NCBI GenBank assembly: GCA_039030125.1
Contig: JBCCEV010000110.1
Span: 1-15,211 of the forward strand
Direction: 5' to 3'
Length of the DNA stretch: 15,211 nucleotides
From: JBCCEV01 sp039030125
GTDB taxonomy: Bacteria > Pseudomonadota > Gammaproteobacteria > Ga0077536
The notes beneath the pieces were generated by a model, which saw nothing but the letters and a program-made list of their open reading frames with translations, did not search any database and was not told the origin of the DNA. Shown piece after piece: positions 1 through 9,524 of the stretch (position 1 is the first letter of the stretch; each line of letters begins with the position of its first letter). The translations under genes were made by a program, and so were the position numbers.

Positions 1-376
1 CGGTGAAGGTCGGGCGGATATTGGCCCAGTTGGCAAGATCGGCGGTCGGGATCGGCGAGATCGTGTTGGTGATCGTCATGGCCGGGAGCCGTTCGCCGAT
101 CGTTTCCCAACAATCATAGGCGGTGGAACCCGACAGCAGTTCGGTCTGGGTGTTCGGGAAGATGTCGGCCCGGCCGGACACACCGCCGACGCCCGACGCT
201 ACTTGGAAATCATCCAGGATACGTTCCTGGACCGTGACCGAAAGCCCGACAGTGCGCAGTTCCTGGCTTGACAGGTCCTGGGCAAACAGCCTGTGCGCCG
301 GCGCGAAGGCCGATCCGGCGACAAGCACGCCGGAACCCGCCATGAACCCTCTGCGAGACGGATGTAGAAACTTCAT
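1..376 (-). CDS. ABC transporter substrate-binding protein with Tat signal, 3' end cut by window edge
   Basis: This reading frame starts at an ATG (374-376) and stays open to the left edge, giving about 125 residues. The start is well supported by an AGGGAG Shine-Dalgarno sequence 7 bases upstream. The N-terminus carries a twin-arginine motif (SRRGFM, residues 7-12), then a hydrophobic stretch (about 14-25) and a likely cleavage zone near LFAQD, so the product should be exported folded by Tat. The mature part begins LRTVGLSVTVQERILDDF and continues with phrases such as TELLSGSTAYDCWE. These resemble PotD-like family 1 extracellular solute-binding proteins of alphaproteobacteria, often annotated as polyamine binders. 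The ligand cannot be settled from this fragment. It lies 38 bases downstream of the SDR on the same strand, suggesting one operon. Like the SDR it is richer in GC than the window from 1171 onward, and probably belongs to the same foreign or misjoined segment. Confidence 0.75.
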   Translation of the reverse strand, partial: MKFLHPSRRGFMAGSGVLVAGSAFAPAHRLFAQDLSSQELRTVGLSVTVQERILDDFQVASGVGGVSGRADIFPNTQTELLSGSTAYDCWETIGERLPAMTITNTISPIPTADLANWANIRPTFT

Positions 377-414
377 CTGTTTTCTCCCTGTTGCGAGTTG
401 ATGAACCAAAACGG

Positions 415-1800
415 CTAGTAGCGGCCTACGAGCAATCCTCCATCGACGGCGATGACCTGACCCGTCATGTACCGTGCGGCCTTCGATGCGAGGAAAAGGA
501 TGACGTCGGCGATATCGTCGGGTTCGCCGACCCGCCCCATCGGAATGAACTCCGCCGCCGCCTGAAGCCCGACATGGCCGAGCGAGTGCACTTCGCTGAG
601 TGCCTGGGCGGTGCGGATGTAGCCGGGTGCGATACCGTTTACGCGGACACTGGACGCCGCGAGTTCCACGGCAAGCCCTCGGACAAGTCCGATCACGCCT
701 GATTTGGCGGCGGAATAGTGCACATGCTCGTCCCAGCCATAGGCGACGCCCATGATCGAGCTGAGGCAGACAATCGATCCGCCGCCCGCTTCCTTCATTT
801 TGGGCACGGCGGCGCGGACGGCGCGCATCATGCCCTTCAGGTCGATGTCGAACGTATGGTCCCACTTCTCGTCGGTGAGTTCGTCCAGCGGAACCTTGTG
901 CGCGATGCCGGCATTGCAGACCAGCGTGTCGATGGCGCCGCTCGACGCCTCCACCGCGGCGATCACGTCGTTGGTCTGGTCCGTCGATGTCACGTCCAGC
1001 GCGTGGAATTCGGCGGACCCGCCCGCCCGCTTGATGTCTTCGGCGACCGCTTTGCCCTCGTCGGCCAAGACGTCCGTGACGATGACCCGGTAGCCGTCCT
1101 TTGCGAAGGCATGCGCCGTGGCCTTGCCGATGCCGATGCCAGCGCCTGTGATCAGAACGGTCTTCGTGTCCTTCGGAATATAGACAAACGAACCATCGGA
1201 GAACACGGCTGAATTTAGGGCCGCGTAATAGTTGTCGCTGACCGGCACCACGCTGCCGAGATAACGTTGCACTAATTCAGGATATTCCTTAACCGCCTCG
1301 GAAAAGGAACAAAAAATGACGCCAGCTTCGGCGAGTTTGTCCCGAAACGTGGTGTGGACCGAAACGCTATCAAAGACGGCGTCCACTGCGACACCAGCCA
1401 GCATCTTTTGTTCTTCGAGCGGGATCCCCAATTTTTCATAAGTTTCCAACAGCTTCGGATCGACCTCGTCGAGGCTTTGTGGCCGATCCTTATCTGACTT
1501 CGGCGCCGCGAAATACGAGATAGCTTGGAGGTCGATGGGCGGATAGTTGACGTGCGCCCAGTTGGGTTCCCGCATCTTCAGCCAGCGCTGGTAGGCTTTC
1601 AAGCGCCACTCAAGCATCCATTCAGGCTCTTCCTTGCGGGCCGAAATAAAGCGGATGGTATCTTCGTTCAGCCCCGGCGGTGCGGTTTCCTGCTCGATGT
1701 CAGTAACAAAGCCAGCATCGTATTGACGACCGACAAAGTCATCGATGTCATCGGCGATTTCGGCTTCGACGTTGTTAGTCATGCTCTCACTCGCCCTCAT
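415..1800 (-). CDS. In-frame fusion ORF: truncated SufB N-terminus + short-chain dehydrogenase/reductase
   Basis: One 461-codon open frame made of two unrelated parts. Residues 1-210 are the N-terminal third to half of SufB, the Fe-S scaffold subunit (E. coli SufB is about 495 residues), ending in the conserved run SDGSFVYIPK. The beta-helix core that should follow (GVRCPMEL and onward), with the scaffold cysteines, is absent. Residues 211-461 are a nearly complete classical SDR: TGAGIGIG cofactor loop (218-225), Asp243 at the end of beta-2 (suggesting NAD(H)), NAG (296-298), catalytic Ser347/348, Tyr362 and Lys366 (YSAAK), and PGY. Its substrate is unknown. The likely SufB start is the ATG at 1782 (MTNNVEAEI, after a purine-rich GTGAGAG) rather than 1800, which abuts the sufA TAA. 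The SufB part has the composition of iscR-sufA; the SDR part matches the GC-rich gene downstream. A functional fusion is unlikely; a contig misjoin or a rearrangement breakpoint fits better. Confidence 0.85.
   Translation of the reverse strand: MRASESMTNNVEAEIADDIDDFVGRQYDAGFVTDIEQETAPPGLNEDTIRFISARKEEPEWMLEWRLKAYQRWLKMREPNWAHVNYPPIDLQAISYFAAPKSDKDRPQSLDEVDPKLLETYEKLGIPLEEQKMLAGVAVDAVFDSVSVHTTFRDKLAEAGVIFCSFSEAVKEYPELVQRYLGSVVPVSDNYYAALNSAVFSDGSFVYIPKDTKTVLITGAGIGIGKATAHAFAKDGYRVIVTDVLADEGKAVAEDIKRAGGSAEFHALDVTSTDQTNDVIAAVEASSGAIDTLVCNAGIAHKVPLDELTDEKWDHTFDIDLKGMMRAVRAAVPKMKEAGGGSIVCLSSIMGVAYGWDEHVHYSAAKSGVIGLVRGLAVELAASSVRVNGIAPGYIRTAQALSEVHSLGHVGLQAAAEFIPMGRVGEPDDIADVILFLASKAARYMTGQVIAVDGGLLVGRY
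1165..1176. other. Junction between sufB and SDR sequence (putative chimeric join or rearrangement breakpoint)
   Basis: The SufB-like sequence ends with codon 210 (Lys, 1171-1173) and SDR-like sequence begins at codon 211 (Asp, 1168-1170). By hand count the 240 bases on the SDR side (901-1140) are about 68% GC, against about 52% for 300 bases on the sufB side (1201-1500). Gene content also changes here, from a gammaproteobacterial SUF operon to an SDR plus a Tat-dependent solute-binding protein. The SDR loses at most a few N-terminal residues, so the join falls almost exactly at its start codon. No insertion sequence, tRNA or long repeat is visible at the join. Confidence 0.7.
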
Positions 1801-2124
1801 TTATAAACTGAAACTTTCGCCACAGCCGCAGGTTTCTTTGACGTTCGGATTGTCGAACTTAAATCCTTCGTTCAATCCTTCTTTGACATAATCGACCTGG
1901 GTACCCGTGAGGTATTTCAGACTTTCGTCATCGACAATAATTTGCACGCCGTTGGAATCGAAATAACGATCGTGTTCCTTGCGCTCCGCCGCTGGTTCGA
2001 CGACATACATGTATCCCGAGCAGCCGGTCGGCTTGACGGCCACGCGGATGCTGGGCGCGGTCTCGGCCTGCAGGAAATTCTTCACGTGGCTAGCGGCACG
2101 TTCCGTTAGGGTAATTTCGGACAT
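1801..2124 (-). CDS. sufA: SufA/IscA-type iron-sulfur cluster carrier protein
   Basis: A 107-residue A-type (HesB family) Fe-S carrier that receives clusters from the scaffold and passes them to target apoproteins. The three family cysteines are present: Cys35 in PTGCSGY, and Cys99 and Cys101 in ETCGCGESF at the C-terminus. Length is normal. The start chosen is the ATG at 2124, preceded by GAGG at a spacing of 8 bases; a TTG directly before it could add one residue. It begins 14 bases after the iscR stop and ends just before the sufB frame, so iscR-sufA-sufB should be co-transcribed from the IscR-controlled promoter. SufA and IscA cannot be told apart by sequence alone; the name follows the sufB neighbour. 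Confidence 0.9.
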   Translation of the reverse strand: MSEITLTERAASHVKNFLQAETAPSIRVAVKPTGCSGYMYVVEPAAERKEHDRYFDSNGVQIIVDDESLKYLTGTQVDYVKEGLNEGFKFDNPNVKETCGCGESFSL

Positions 2125-2138
2125 CAAAAAAGCCTCGT

Positions 2139-2579
2139 TTAAGACTTGCTCATTTGTAGGAGATGAATTTCGCGGACGCTGTTGCGGCGCGCGAGCTCAT
2201 CGAGTGTTACGGCACTGAGGAACGAGCGGATTTCGGTGCTTAGGTCTTCCCACAGATCGTGGGTCAAACAGCCGTGATCGCCTTGGCAATTGCGTCGACC
2301 CCGGCAGCGGGTGGCGTCGACCTGTTCATCGACCGCATCGATGACATTGGCAACCGAAATTGATTCACCTTCGCGACCCAGACGATAGCCGCCGCCCGGA
2401 CCCCGGGTCCCCGCGACAAGCCCACGCTTGCGCAGATGAGAAAACAGTTGCTCAAGATACGAGATTGAAATTCCCTGGCGCTCGGCAATGTCGCCAAGCG
2501 CGACGGGGCCTTCTTCGAGGTGAAGCGCCAAGTCCACCATCGCTGTGACGGCGTAGCGACCGCGGGTGGTTAAACGCAT
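2139..2579 (-). CDS. iscR: Fe-S cluster-sensing transcriptional regulator IscR (Rrf2 family)
   Basis: A 146-residue Rrf2-family winged-helix regulator that senses Fe-S status with its own [2Fe-2S] cluster. The N-terminus (MRLTTRGRYAVTAMVDLALH) and recognition region (SISYLEQLFSHLRKRGLV, then RGPGGGY) are typical. The cluster ligands fall at Cys92, Cys98, Cys104 and His107, the same numbers as in E. coli IscR, so this is a cluster-binding IscR and not a cluster-less relative. The ATG has GAGG 9 bases upstream. It is the first gene of the suf block and its leader contains a likely IscR type 1 operator, consistent with autorepression by holo-IscR. cysE lies upstream on the same strand. Confidence 0.95.
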   Translation of the reverse strand: MRLTTRGRYAVTAMVDLALHLEEGPVALGDIAERQGISISYLEQLFSHLRKRGLVAGTRGPGGGYRLGREGESISVANVIDAVDEQVDATRCRGRRNCQGDHGCLTHDLWEDLSTEIRSFLSAVTLDELARRNSVREIHLLQMSKS

Positions 2580-2619
2580 AAATGGTGGCCTCGATAATTA
2601 CCGACTAAAAGGGTAGGGA

Positions 2620-2652
2620 ATCCTCCCAAAACCCAGCAATTTAGTCAAGTAT
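2620..2652 (-). promoter_or_regulatory. Putative iscR promoter with IscR type 1 operator
   Basis: On the minus strand, 2652-2628 matches the remembered IscR type 1 consensus (ATASYYGACT, then RWWWYAGTCRRSTAT) at about 20 of 25 positions. The first half, ATACTTGACTAAATT, matches completely; the second half is degenerate. The motif contains TTGACT, a good sigma-70 -35 box (2648-2643). A weak -10 candidate, GAGGAT, lies 17 bases further (2625-2620). An operator over the -35 box ahead of iscR fits repression by cluster-loaded IscR. The -10 assignment is uncertain. Confidence 0.6.
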
Positions 2653-2673
2653 TGCTCGGAGCCGTTTGAGGCT

Positions 2674-3402
2674 CTAACCAACCGACCGCCGGTTTCCAGA
2701 ATCCTCTTTCGTATCAGAGAGTTGCGATACTTCTTCGCGCAGTTTCTGAACGTCGGAATCGACCTTGCGAGCATGATCAAGCAACGAGTCGATAGCATTG
2801 GCGACCGGATCTGGCATGTCGCCAACCTGGCCATAAGCGTCGAAGCCGAGTTTCTCAGCGGTTTCTTCCCGGCTCGCTAGCTGCACGGATTTGGGCTGCA
2901 CGATTTTCCCAGGAATACCGACGATCGTTGCGCCGGCCGGTACGTCCTTGACCACCACGGCGTTGGATCCGACCCGCGCGTCACGTCCAACCACGATCGG
3001 TCCGAGCACCTTGGCGCCGGCCCCGATCACGACCCCAGCTTCAAGGGTCGGATGGCGTTTGCCTTTCTCCCACGATGTCCCGCCAAGCGTAACGCCATGA
3101 TAGAGCGTGCAGTCGTCGCCGATTTCGGCCGTTTCGCCGATCACAACGCCCATCCCGTGATCGATGAAAAATCGTCTCCCGATGGTCGCTCCCGGATGAA
3201 TCTCGATGCCCGTTAGGAATCTTCCGAGGTGCGAAAGCAAGCGCGCCAGCCATTTCAGTCCCCACAACCAAAAGCGATGGCTAATACGATGGATCAGTAG
3301 TGCGTGAACGCCGGGATACGCGCTGAGGATCTCCAGAGCGTGACGTGCTGCGGGATCGCGGTCGAAAACGCAGGCGATGTCTTCTCGCATTCTTCTGAAC
3401 AT
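2674..3402 (-). CDS. cysE: Serine O-acetyltransferase
   Basis: A 242-residue serine acetyltransferase that makes O-acetylserine from L-serine and acetyl-CoA, the first step of cysteine synthesis. After an N-terminal helical region (RDPAARHALEIL, YPGVHALLIHRISH), a left-handed beta-helix runs from about residue 65 to 175. It includes IHPGATIG, DHGMGVVIGE with the catalytic-type His82, TLYHGVTLGGT, KRHP with His117, and GSNAVVVKDVPAGATIVGIPGK. The shape is that of the shorter EpsC/CysE class. The C-terminal tail (about 180-242) is charged and likely helical. The start ATG has GGGAG 6 bases upstream. It follows the valS stop by 21 bases, so is probably in the pepA-holC-valS transcript. Its place before iscR-suf links cysteine supply to Fe-S assembly, where cysteine is the sulfur donor. 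Confidence 0.93.
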   Translation of the reverse strand: MFRRMREDIACVFDRDPAARHALEILSAYPGVHALLIHRISHRFWLWGLKWLARLLSHLGRFLTGIEIHPGATIGRRFFIDHGMGVVIGETAEIGDDCTLYHGVTLGGTSWEKGKRHPTLEAGVVIGAGAKVLGPIVVGRDARVGSNAVVVKDVPAGATIVGIPGKIVQPKSVQLASREETAEKLGFDAYGQVGDMPDPVANAIDSLLDHARKVDSDVQKLREEVSQLSDTKEDSGNRRSVG

Positions 3403-3423
3403 GACGCTCTCCCGTAATTGGCC

Positions 3424-6434
<3,011 letters not shown>

Positions 6435-6438
<4 letters not shown>

Positions 6439-6863
6439 CGAGCGCCAATTCGGTGAGTTTCTAACGCGAAACCGCGGGTCTTATAGAACTTGTATTTAGC
6501 GCGAGCGGCGGCACGCGAAACCTCGTCAAACCCGGCGCTCTCAACGATGCGTTCAAAGCGTGAAAAAAAATCCGGGACCTCGTGCGCCATATTAACCAGC
6601 ACCCGGTCGCCGACCGCCTGTTCCCCATCCACGCCCACTACGATCGGTTCCTGATTGGCGTCTTTATCGACAGCATGGGGAAGAAAACTTGTGTCTTTAA
6701 AGGTCCACAAAAGCTCATCGAATCCGTGCACCTGGGTCGCGTCCGCACATCGAATATAGAGTTTGTGTCCGGTTTTCCAAGCTTTCTCTACGATCTGACA
6801 GATCAAGCGGTCATGTTGGTCCCTTGAAGGTTGGTCTAAAACGTAGAAATCGATTCTAGTCAC
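6435..6863 (-). CDS. holC: DNA polymerase III chi subunit
   Basis: Chi subunit of the clamp-loader complex, which with psi links the polymerase III holoenzyme to single-strand binding protein. The N-terminal DFYVLD phrase, the FDELLWTFKDTSFLPH segment and the C-terminal ARAKYKFYKTRGF segment match the HolC family, and the length (about 142 residues) is normal. I chose the GTG at 6863 (MTRIDFYVLD), which overlaps the end of pepA by 8 bases and has GGAAG about 12 bases upstream. A TTG at 6872 would add three residues but leaves only 2 bases after that GGAAG. The frame ends by sharing GTGA with the valS start. The position between pepA and valS is the classical gammaproteobacterial arrangement. 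Confidence 0.92.
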
Positions 6864-8346
6864 CGCTACCAAGTCTTCCGTTCAGATACTCCATAAGTAG
6901 CCGCACCGGCCGGCCGGTTGAACCTTTGGCGCCGCCTTCAAGCCAGGCCGTACCGGCGATGTCGATGTGTGCCCAGCGGTAATCCTTGGTAAAGCGTGCC
7001 AGAAAACACGCTGCGGTGATCGTGCCCGCGGCGCGCCCTCCGACGTTTGCCATATCCGCAAAATTTGAATCGAGCTGCCGCTGGTAGTCGTCCCACAGTG
7101 GGAGCCGCCAGGCGCGATCGCCGGAACGCTGGCCGGCCGCGAGTAGATCGTCGGCAAGTTCGTCATCGTTGCTCATCAAACCGCTGGCATGGCCGCCCAA
7201 AGCAATCACGCAGGCACCCGTTAAGGTCGCGATATCGACCACTACAGCAGGATTGAACTTAGCGCTGTAGGTCAGTGCGTCGCAGAGGATCAGGCGCCCT
7301 TCGGCGTCCGTATTCAAAATCTCAATGGTCTGCCCGGACATACTCTTAACCACGTCGCCGGGTTTCGTTGCCAGGCCGTCCGGCAAATTCTCAGTCGCCG
7401 GAACCACCCCGACCACATTCATCGCCGGTGCCATCTCGACCACAGCGCGCATCGTGCCGATCACGCTCGCTGCCCCCGACATATCGAACTTCATTTCATC
7501 CATTTTGGGTGAGGGTTTAATCGAAATACCGCCGGAATCGAAGGTGACGCCCTTGCCGACCAACACGACAGGTTTCTGGTCCTTGGCGCCGCCGTAATAC
7601 TCCATGGTAATCAACTTGGCGGGCTGTCGGGAGCCGGCAGAAACCGAGAGCAACGAACCCATACCCAGCTTTTCCATTTGCTTTTCTTCGAGTACGGTGA
7701 CCTTGAGGTTGGGGAAGTCTTTGTGCATCGCCTTGGCCGTGTTCGCGAGATCGGTCGGTGTGCAGTGATTGGCCGGTCGGTTAGCGAGGTCTTTCGTTAA
7801 TGCGATCCCAGCGGCCAGCGCTTTAGCATCTGCTAGTTTGTCGCGGGCAGCTAGAAAATCAGCGTCTTCAACCCACAGCCCCGCGCGTGTCAGTTTGGCG
7901 TTCGATGGCTTGCTCTTCAGTTCGTTAAAACGGTAAGCAGCGGCATCGAAGGCCACCACTTGTTCGACAATCGCGGCACTTAATTCGTCTTCACTCGCGG
8001 CCACCGCCGCCAACGTCGACAACGCGTTTCGCACGCCAATTTCATTGAGTTTCTTGGCCGCGGCGCCCACGCTTTTGCGAAAAGTTTTCAAATCGAAGTC
8101 GCCCGCGCGCCCGAGTCCCACTAAGAGGATGCGCTCTGCCTCGCAACCGGTGATATCGGCGATTAATAGTGATTCGCCGCTCTTGCCGCTCAGGTCGCCG
8201 CGTTTGAGAATCTTTGAGAGGGTGCCGCGCGCGGCTTTGTCAATTTTCGCGGCGGCCGGTGTGAGCTTTTTGTTAGCGTTCACGCCAAGCACTAAGCATG
8301 CGGTTTTTTGCTTGGCTAAAGGGCCCTTCTTTATCGAAAATTCCAT
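6856..8346 (-). CDS. pepA: Cytosol (leucyl) aminopeptidase, M17 family
   Basis: A 496-residue M17 metalloaminopeptidase that removes N-terminal residues from peptides in the cytoplasm; E. coli PepA also binds DNA in site-specific recombination and carAB control. The two-metal centre is intact: Lys265 and Asp270 (VGKGVTFDSGG), Asp288 (FDMSGAA), Asp347 and Glu349 (NTDAEGRL), with catalytic Lys277 and Arg351. These sit exactly five positions below the E. coli residues. The N-terminal alpha/beta domain is present (LLIADITG, ILLVGLG). The ATG follows a strong GGGG Shine-Dalgarno at 7 bases. It is the first gene of the minus-strand run pepA-holC-valS-cysE and is divergent from lptG, with 119 bases between. 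Confidence 0.96.
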   Translation of the reverse strand: MEFSIKKGPLAKQKTACLVLGVNANKKLTPAAAKIDKAARGTLSKILKRGDLSGKSGESLLIADITGCEAERILLVGLGRAGDFDLKTFRKSVGAAAKKLNEIGVRNALSTLAAVAASEDELSAAIVEQVVAFDAAAYRFNELKSKPSNAKLTRAGLWVEDADFLAARDKLADAKALAAGIALTKDLANRPANHCTPTDLANTAKAMHKDFPNLKVTVLEEKQMEKLGMGSLLSVSAGSRQPAKLITMEYYGGAKDQKPVVLVGKGVTFDSGGISIKPSPKMDEMKFDMSGAASVIGTMRAVVEMAPAMNVVGVVPATENLPDGLATKPGDVVKSMSGQTIEILNTDAEGRLILCDALTYSAKFNPAVVVDIATLTGACVIALGGHASGLMSNDDELADDLLAAGQRSGDRAWRLPLWDDYQRQLDSNFADMANVGGRAAGTITAACFLARFTKDYRWAHIDIAGTAWLEGGAKGSTGRPVRLLMEYLNGRLGSGD

Positions 8347-8400
8347 CGCTGATCCCCAATTGGTAGTCGCCGCGCTGCGCTATTTGGGCGGCAAAATCGA

Positions 8401-8450
8401 TTCGGATAGTGAGCCGGGGAGTGTATGCTTTTGCGCCTAGGCGCGCAAAA
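8401..8450. promoter_or_regulatory. Candidate overlapping divergent promoters and palindrome between pepA and lptG
   Basis: The inverted repeat at 8429-8450 has perfect 8-base arms (TTTTGCGC and GCGCAAAA) around CTAGGC; within it GCGCCTAGGCGC (8433-8444) is itself a perfect palindrome. Toward lptG, TATGCT (8424-8429) could be a -10 box with a poor -35 (TTCGGA, 8401-8406, spacer 17). Toward pepA, TTGCGC (8448-8443) and TACACT (8425-8420) have a 17-base spacer. The two promoters would overlap and the palindrome would cover the pepA -35 and the lptG transcription start. Boxes were assigned by eye; the palindrome is certain, its function is not. Confidence 0.4.
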
Positions 8451-8465
8451 ACAAACTTGGTCTAA

Positions 8466-9524
8466 ATGAGGCTAATTGATCAATATTTCTCGCGAACCGT
8501 AATTTCTTCGACGGCCACGGTACTTTTTGTACTGCTCGGTGTGTTTTCTTTTTTCGAGTTTATCGATGAGTTAGAACAGGTCGGAAACGGTGAGTACAGA
8601 TTGACTCATGTGTTTGTCGCGGTTTTGTTTAACTTGCCAAGTCTTGCCTATGAACTATTTCCGATTGGTGCACTGATTGGTTCGCTACTCGCGCTTGCGC
8701 AACTTGCGCAAAGCAATGAAATCGCGGTGGTACGTTGTGCGGGAGTGCCTAAATTACGAGTGATTTGGTCGGTGATGCGTGCTGGCTTCGTGTTGGTTGT
8801 GCTGGCTTTAGTGATCGGTGAAGTCCTGGTGCCACCCGCTGAACGCTTTGTACGACAGTACAAATCAGACCTACTCGCCTCACAGCGAACTGGAGCGGGT
8901 TATTGGACGCGAGACGGTGAGAATTACATCAATGTTGGCGAGATTCTTCCCAATGATCGATTACGCGACGTTCTGATTTATGAATTCGATGATGAACAGC
9001 GTTTGCGCGCGATCACCAAAGCGCGCACCGCGGTTTTTGACAACAGCGAGTGGACGCTGGAGGGCATTGAGCAATCTAGTTTCAACAATGGCGATATATT
9101 GGCAACGGCGTTGCCGGCCGCGAAGTGGAATTCACCATTAAAACCCGATCTTATTTCCTTGGTCGCGCAAGCGCCCGAGGCCCTGTCGATTTTCGAGCTA
9201 GTCAAATACGTCGGCTTCCTGGAGGGGAACGGTCAAAGCTCCGCGCGGTACAGACATGCTTTATGGGTGAAGATTGCCTATCCGCTGGCTGCCGCCGTGA
9301 TGGTGTTTTTAGCGATCCCCATGGTCATGGGGCAATCGAGCCGCACGACCTCCAGTGGCCGCCAGATTCTGGTTGGCGGCATCATCGGGTTAACGTTTCA
9401 TGTCGCTAATCAGGCGGCTGGACACGTCGGCATGGTGTTCGCAATTCCGCCAGCGGCAAGTGCATTGGCGCCAGCAATTGTTTTGTTGGCCGTGGGCGCG
9501 GTCTTGAACTGGCGGAGCGCCTAA
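8466..9524 (+). CDS. lptG: LPS export ABC transporter permease LptG
   Basis: A 352-residue inner-membrane permease of the Lpt machine, which with LptF and the ATPase LptB2 extracts lipopolysaccharide and feeds it to LptC. Six membrane segments are visible at about 12-32, 61-80, 99-121, 270-288, 301-320 and 326-347, with a periplasmic jellyroll-type domain between segments 3 and 4. The start MRLIDQYFSRTV and the GTGAGYWTRDGENYINV, YEFDDEQRLR and SIFELVKYVGFLE phrases align with LptG rather than LptF. No clear Shine-Dalgarno sits before the ATG. lptF normally precedes lptG and would be expected between it and pepA; it is absent. The TAA overlaps the stop of the opposing RDD gene by 4 bases. Confidence 0.9.
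   Translation: MRLIDQYFSRTVISSTATVLFVLLGVFSFFEFIDELEQVGNGEYRLTHVFVAVLFNLPSLAYELFPIGALIGSLLALAQLAQSNEIAVVRCAGVPKLRVIWSVMRAGFVLVVLALVIGEVLVPPAERFVRQYKSDLLASQRTGAGYWTRDGENYINVGEILPNDRLRDVLIYEFDDEQRLRAITKARTAVFDNSEWTLEGIEQSSFNNGDILATALPAAKWNSPLKPDLISLVAQAPEALSIFELVKYVGFLEGNGQSSARYRHALWVKIAYPLAAAVMVFLAIPMVMGQSSRTTSSGRQILVGGIIGLTFHVANQAAGHVGMVFAIPPAASALAPAIVLLAVGAVLNWRSA

Noticed and set aside
718..1212. A 164-codon plus-strand open frame antisense to the SDR and across the junction
   Set aside because: High GC suppresses stops on the opposite strand; the minus-strand frame has the full set of SDR motifs.
2659..2674. Hairpin (GAGCC, 6-base loop, GGCTC) just after cysE considered as a terminator
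   Set aside because: The stem is only 5 bases and no T-run follows on the minus strand, so an intrinsic terminator is not supported.
8466..9524. Naming this permease LptF
   Set aside because: The N-terminal and periplasmic phrases align with LptG as remembered from E. coli, and gene position alone is not enough to prefer LptF.
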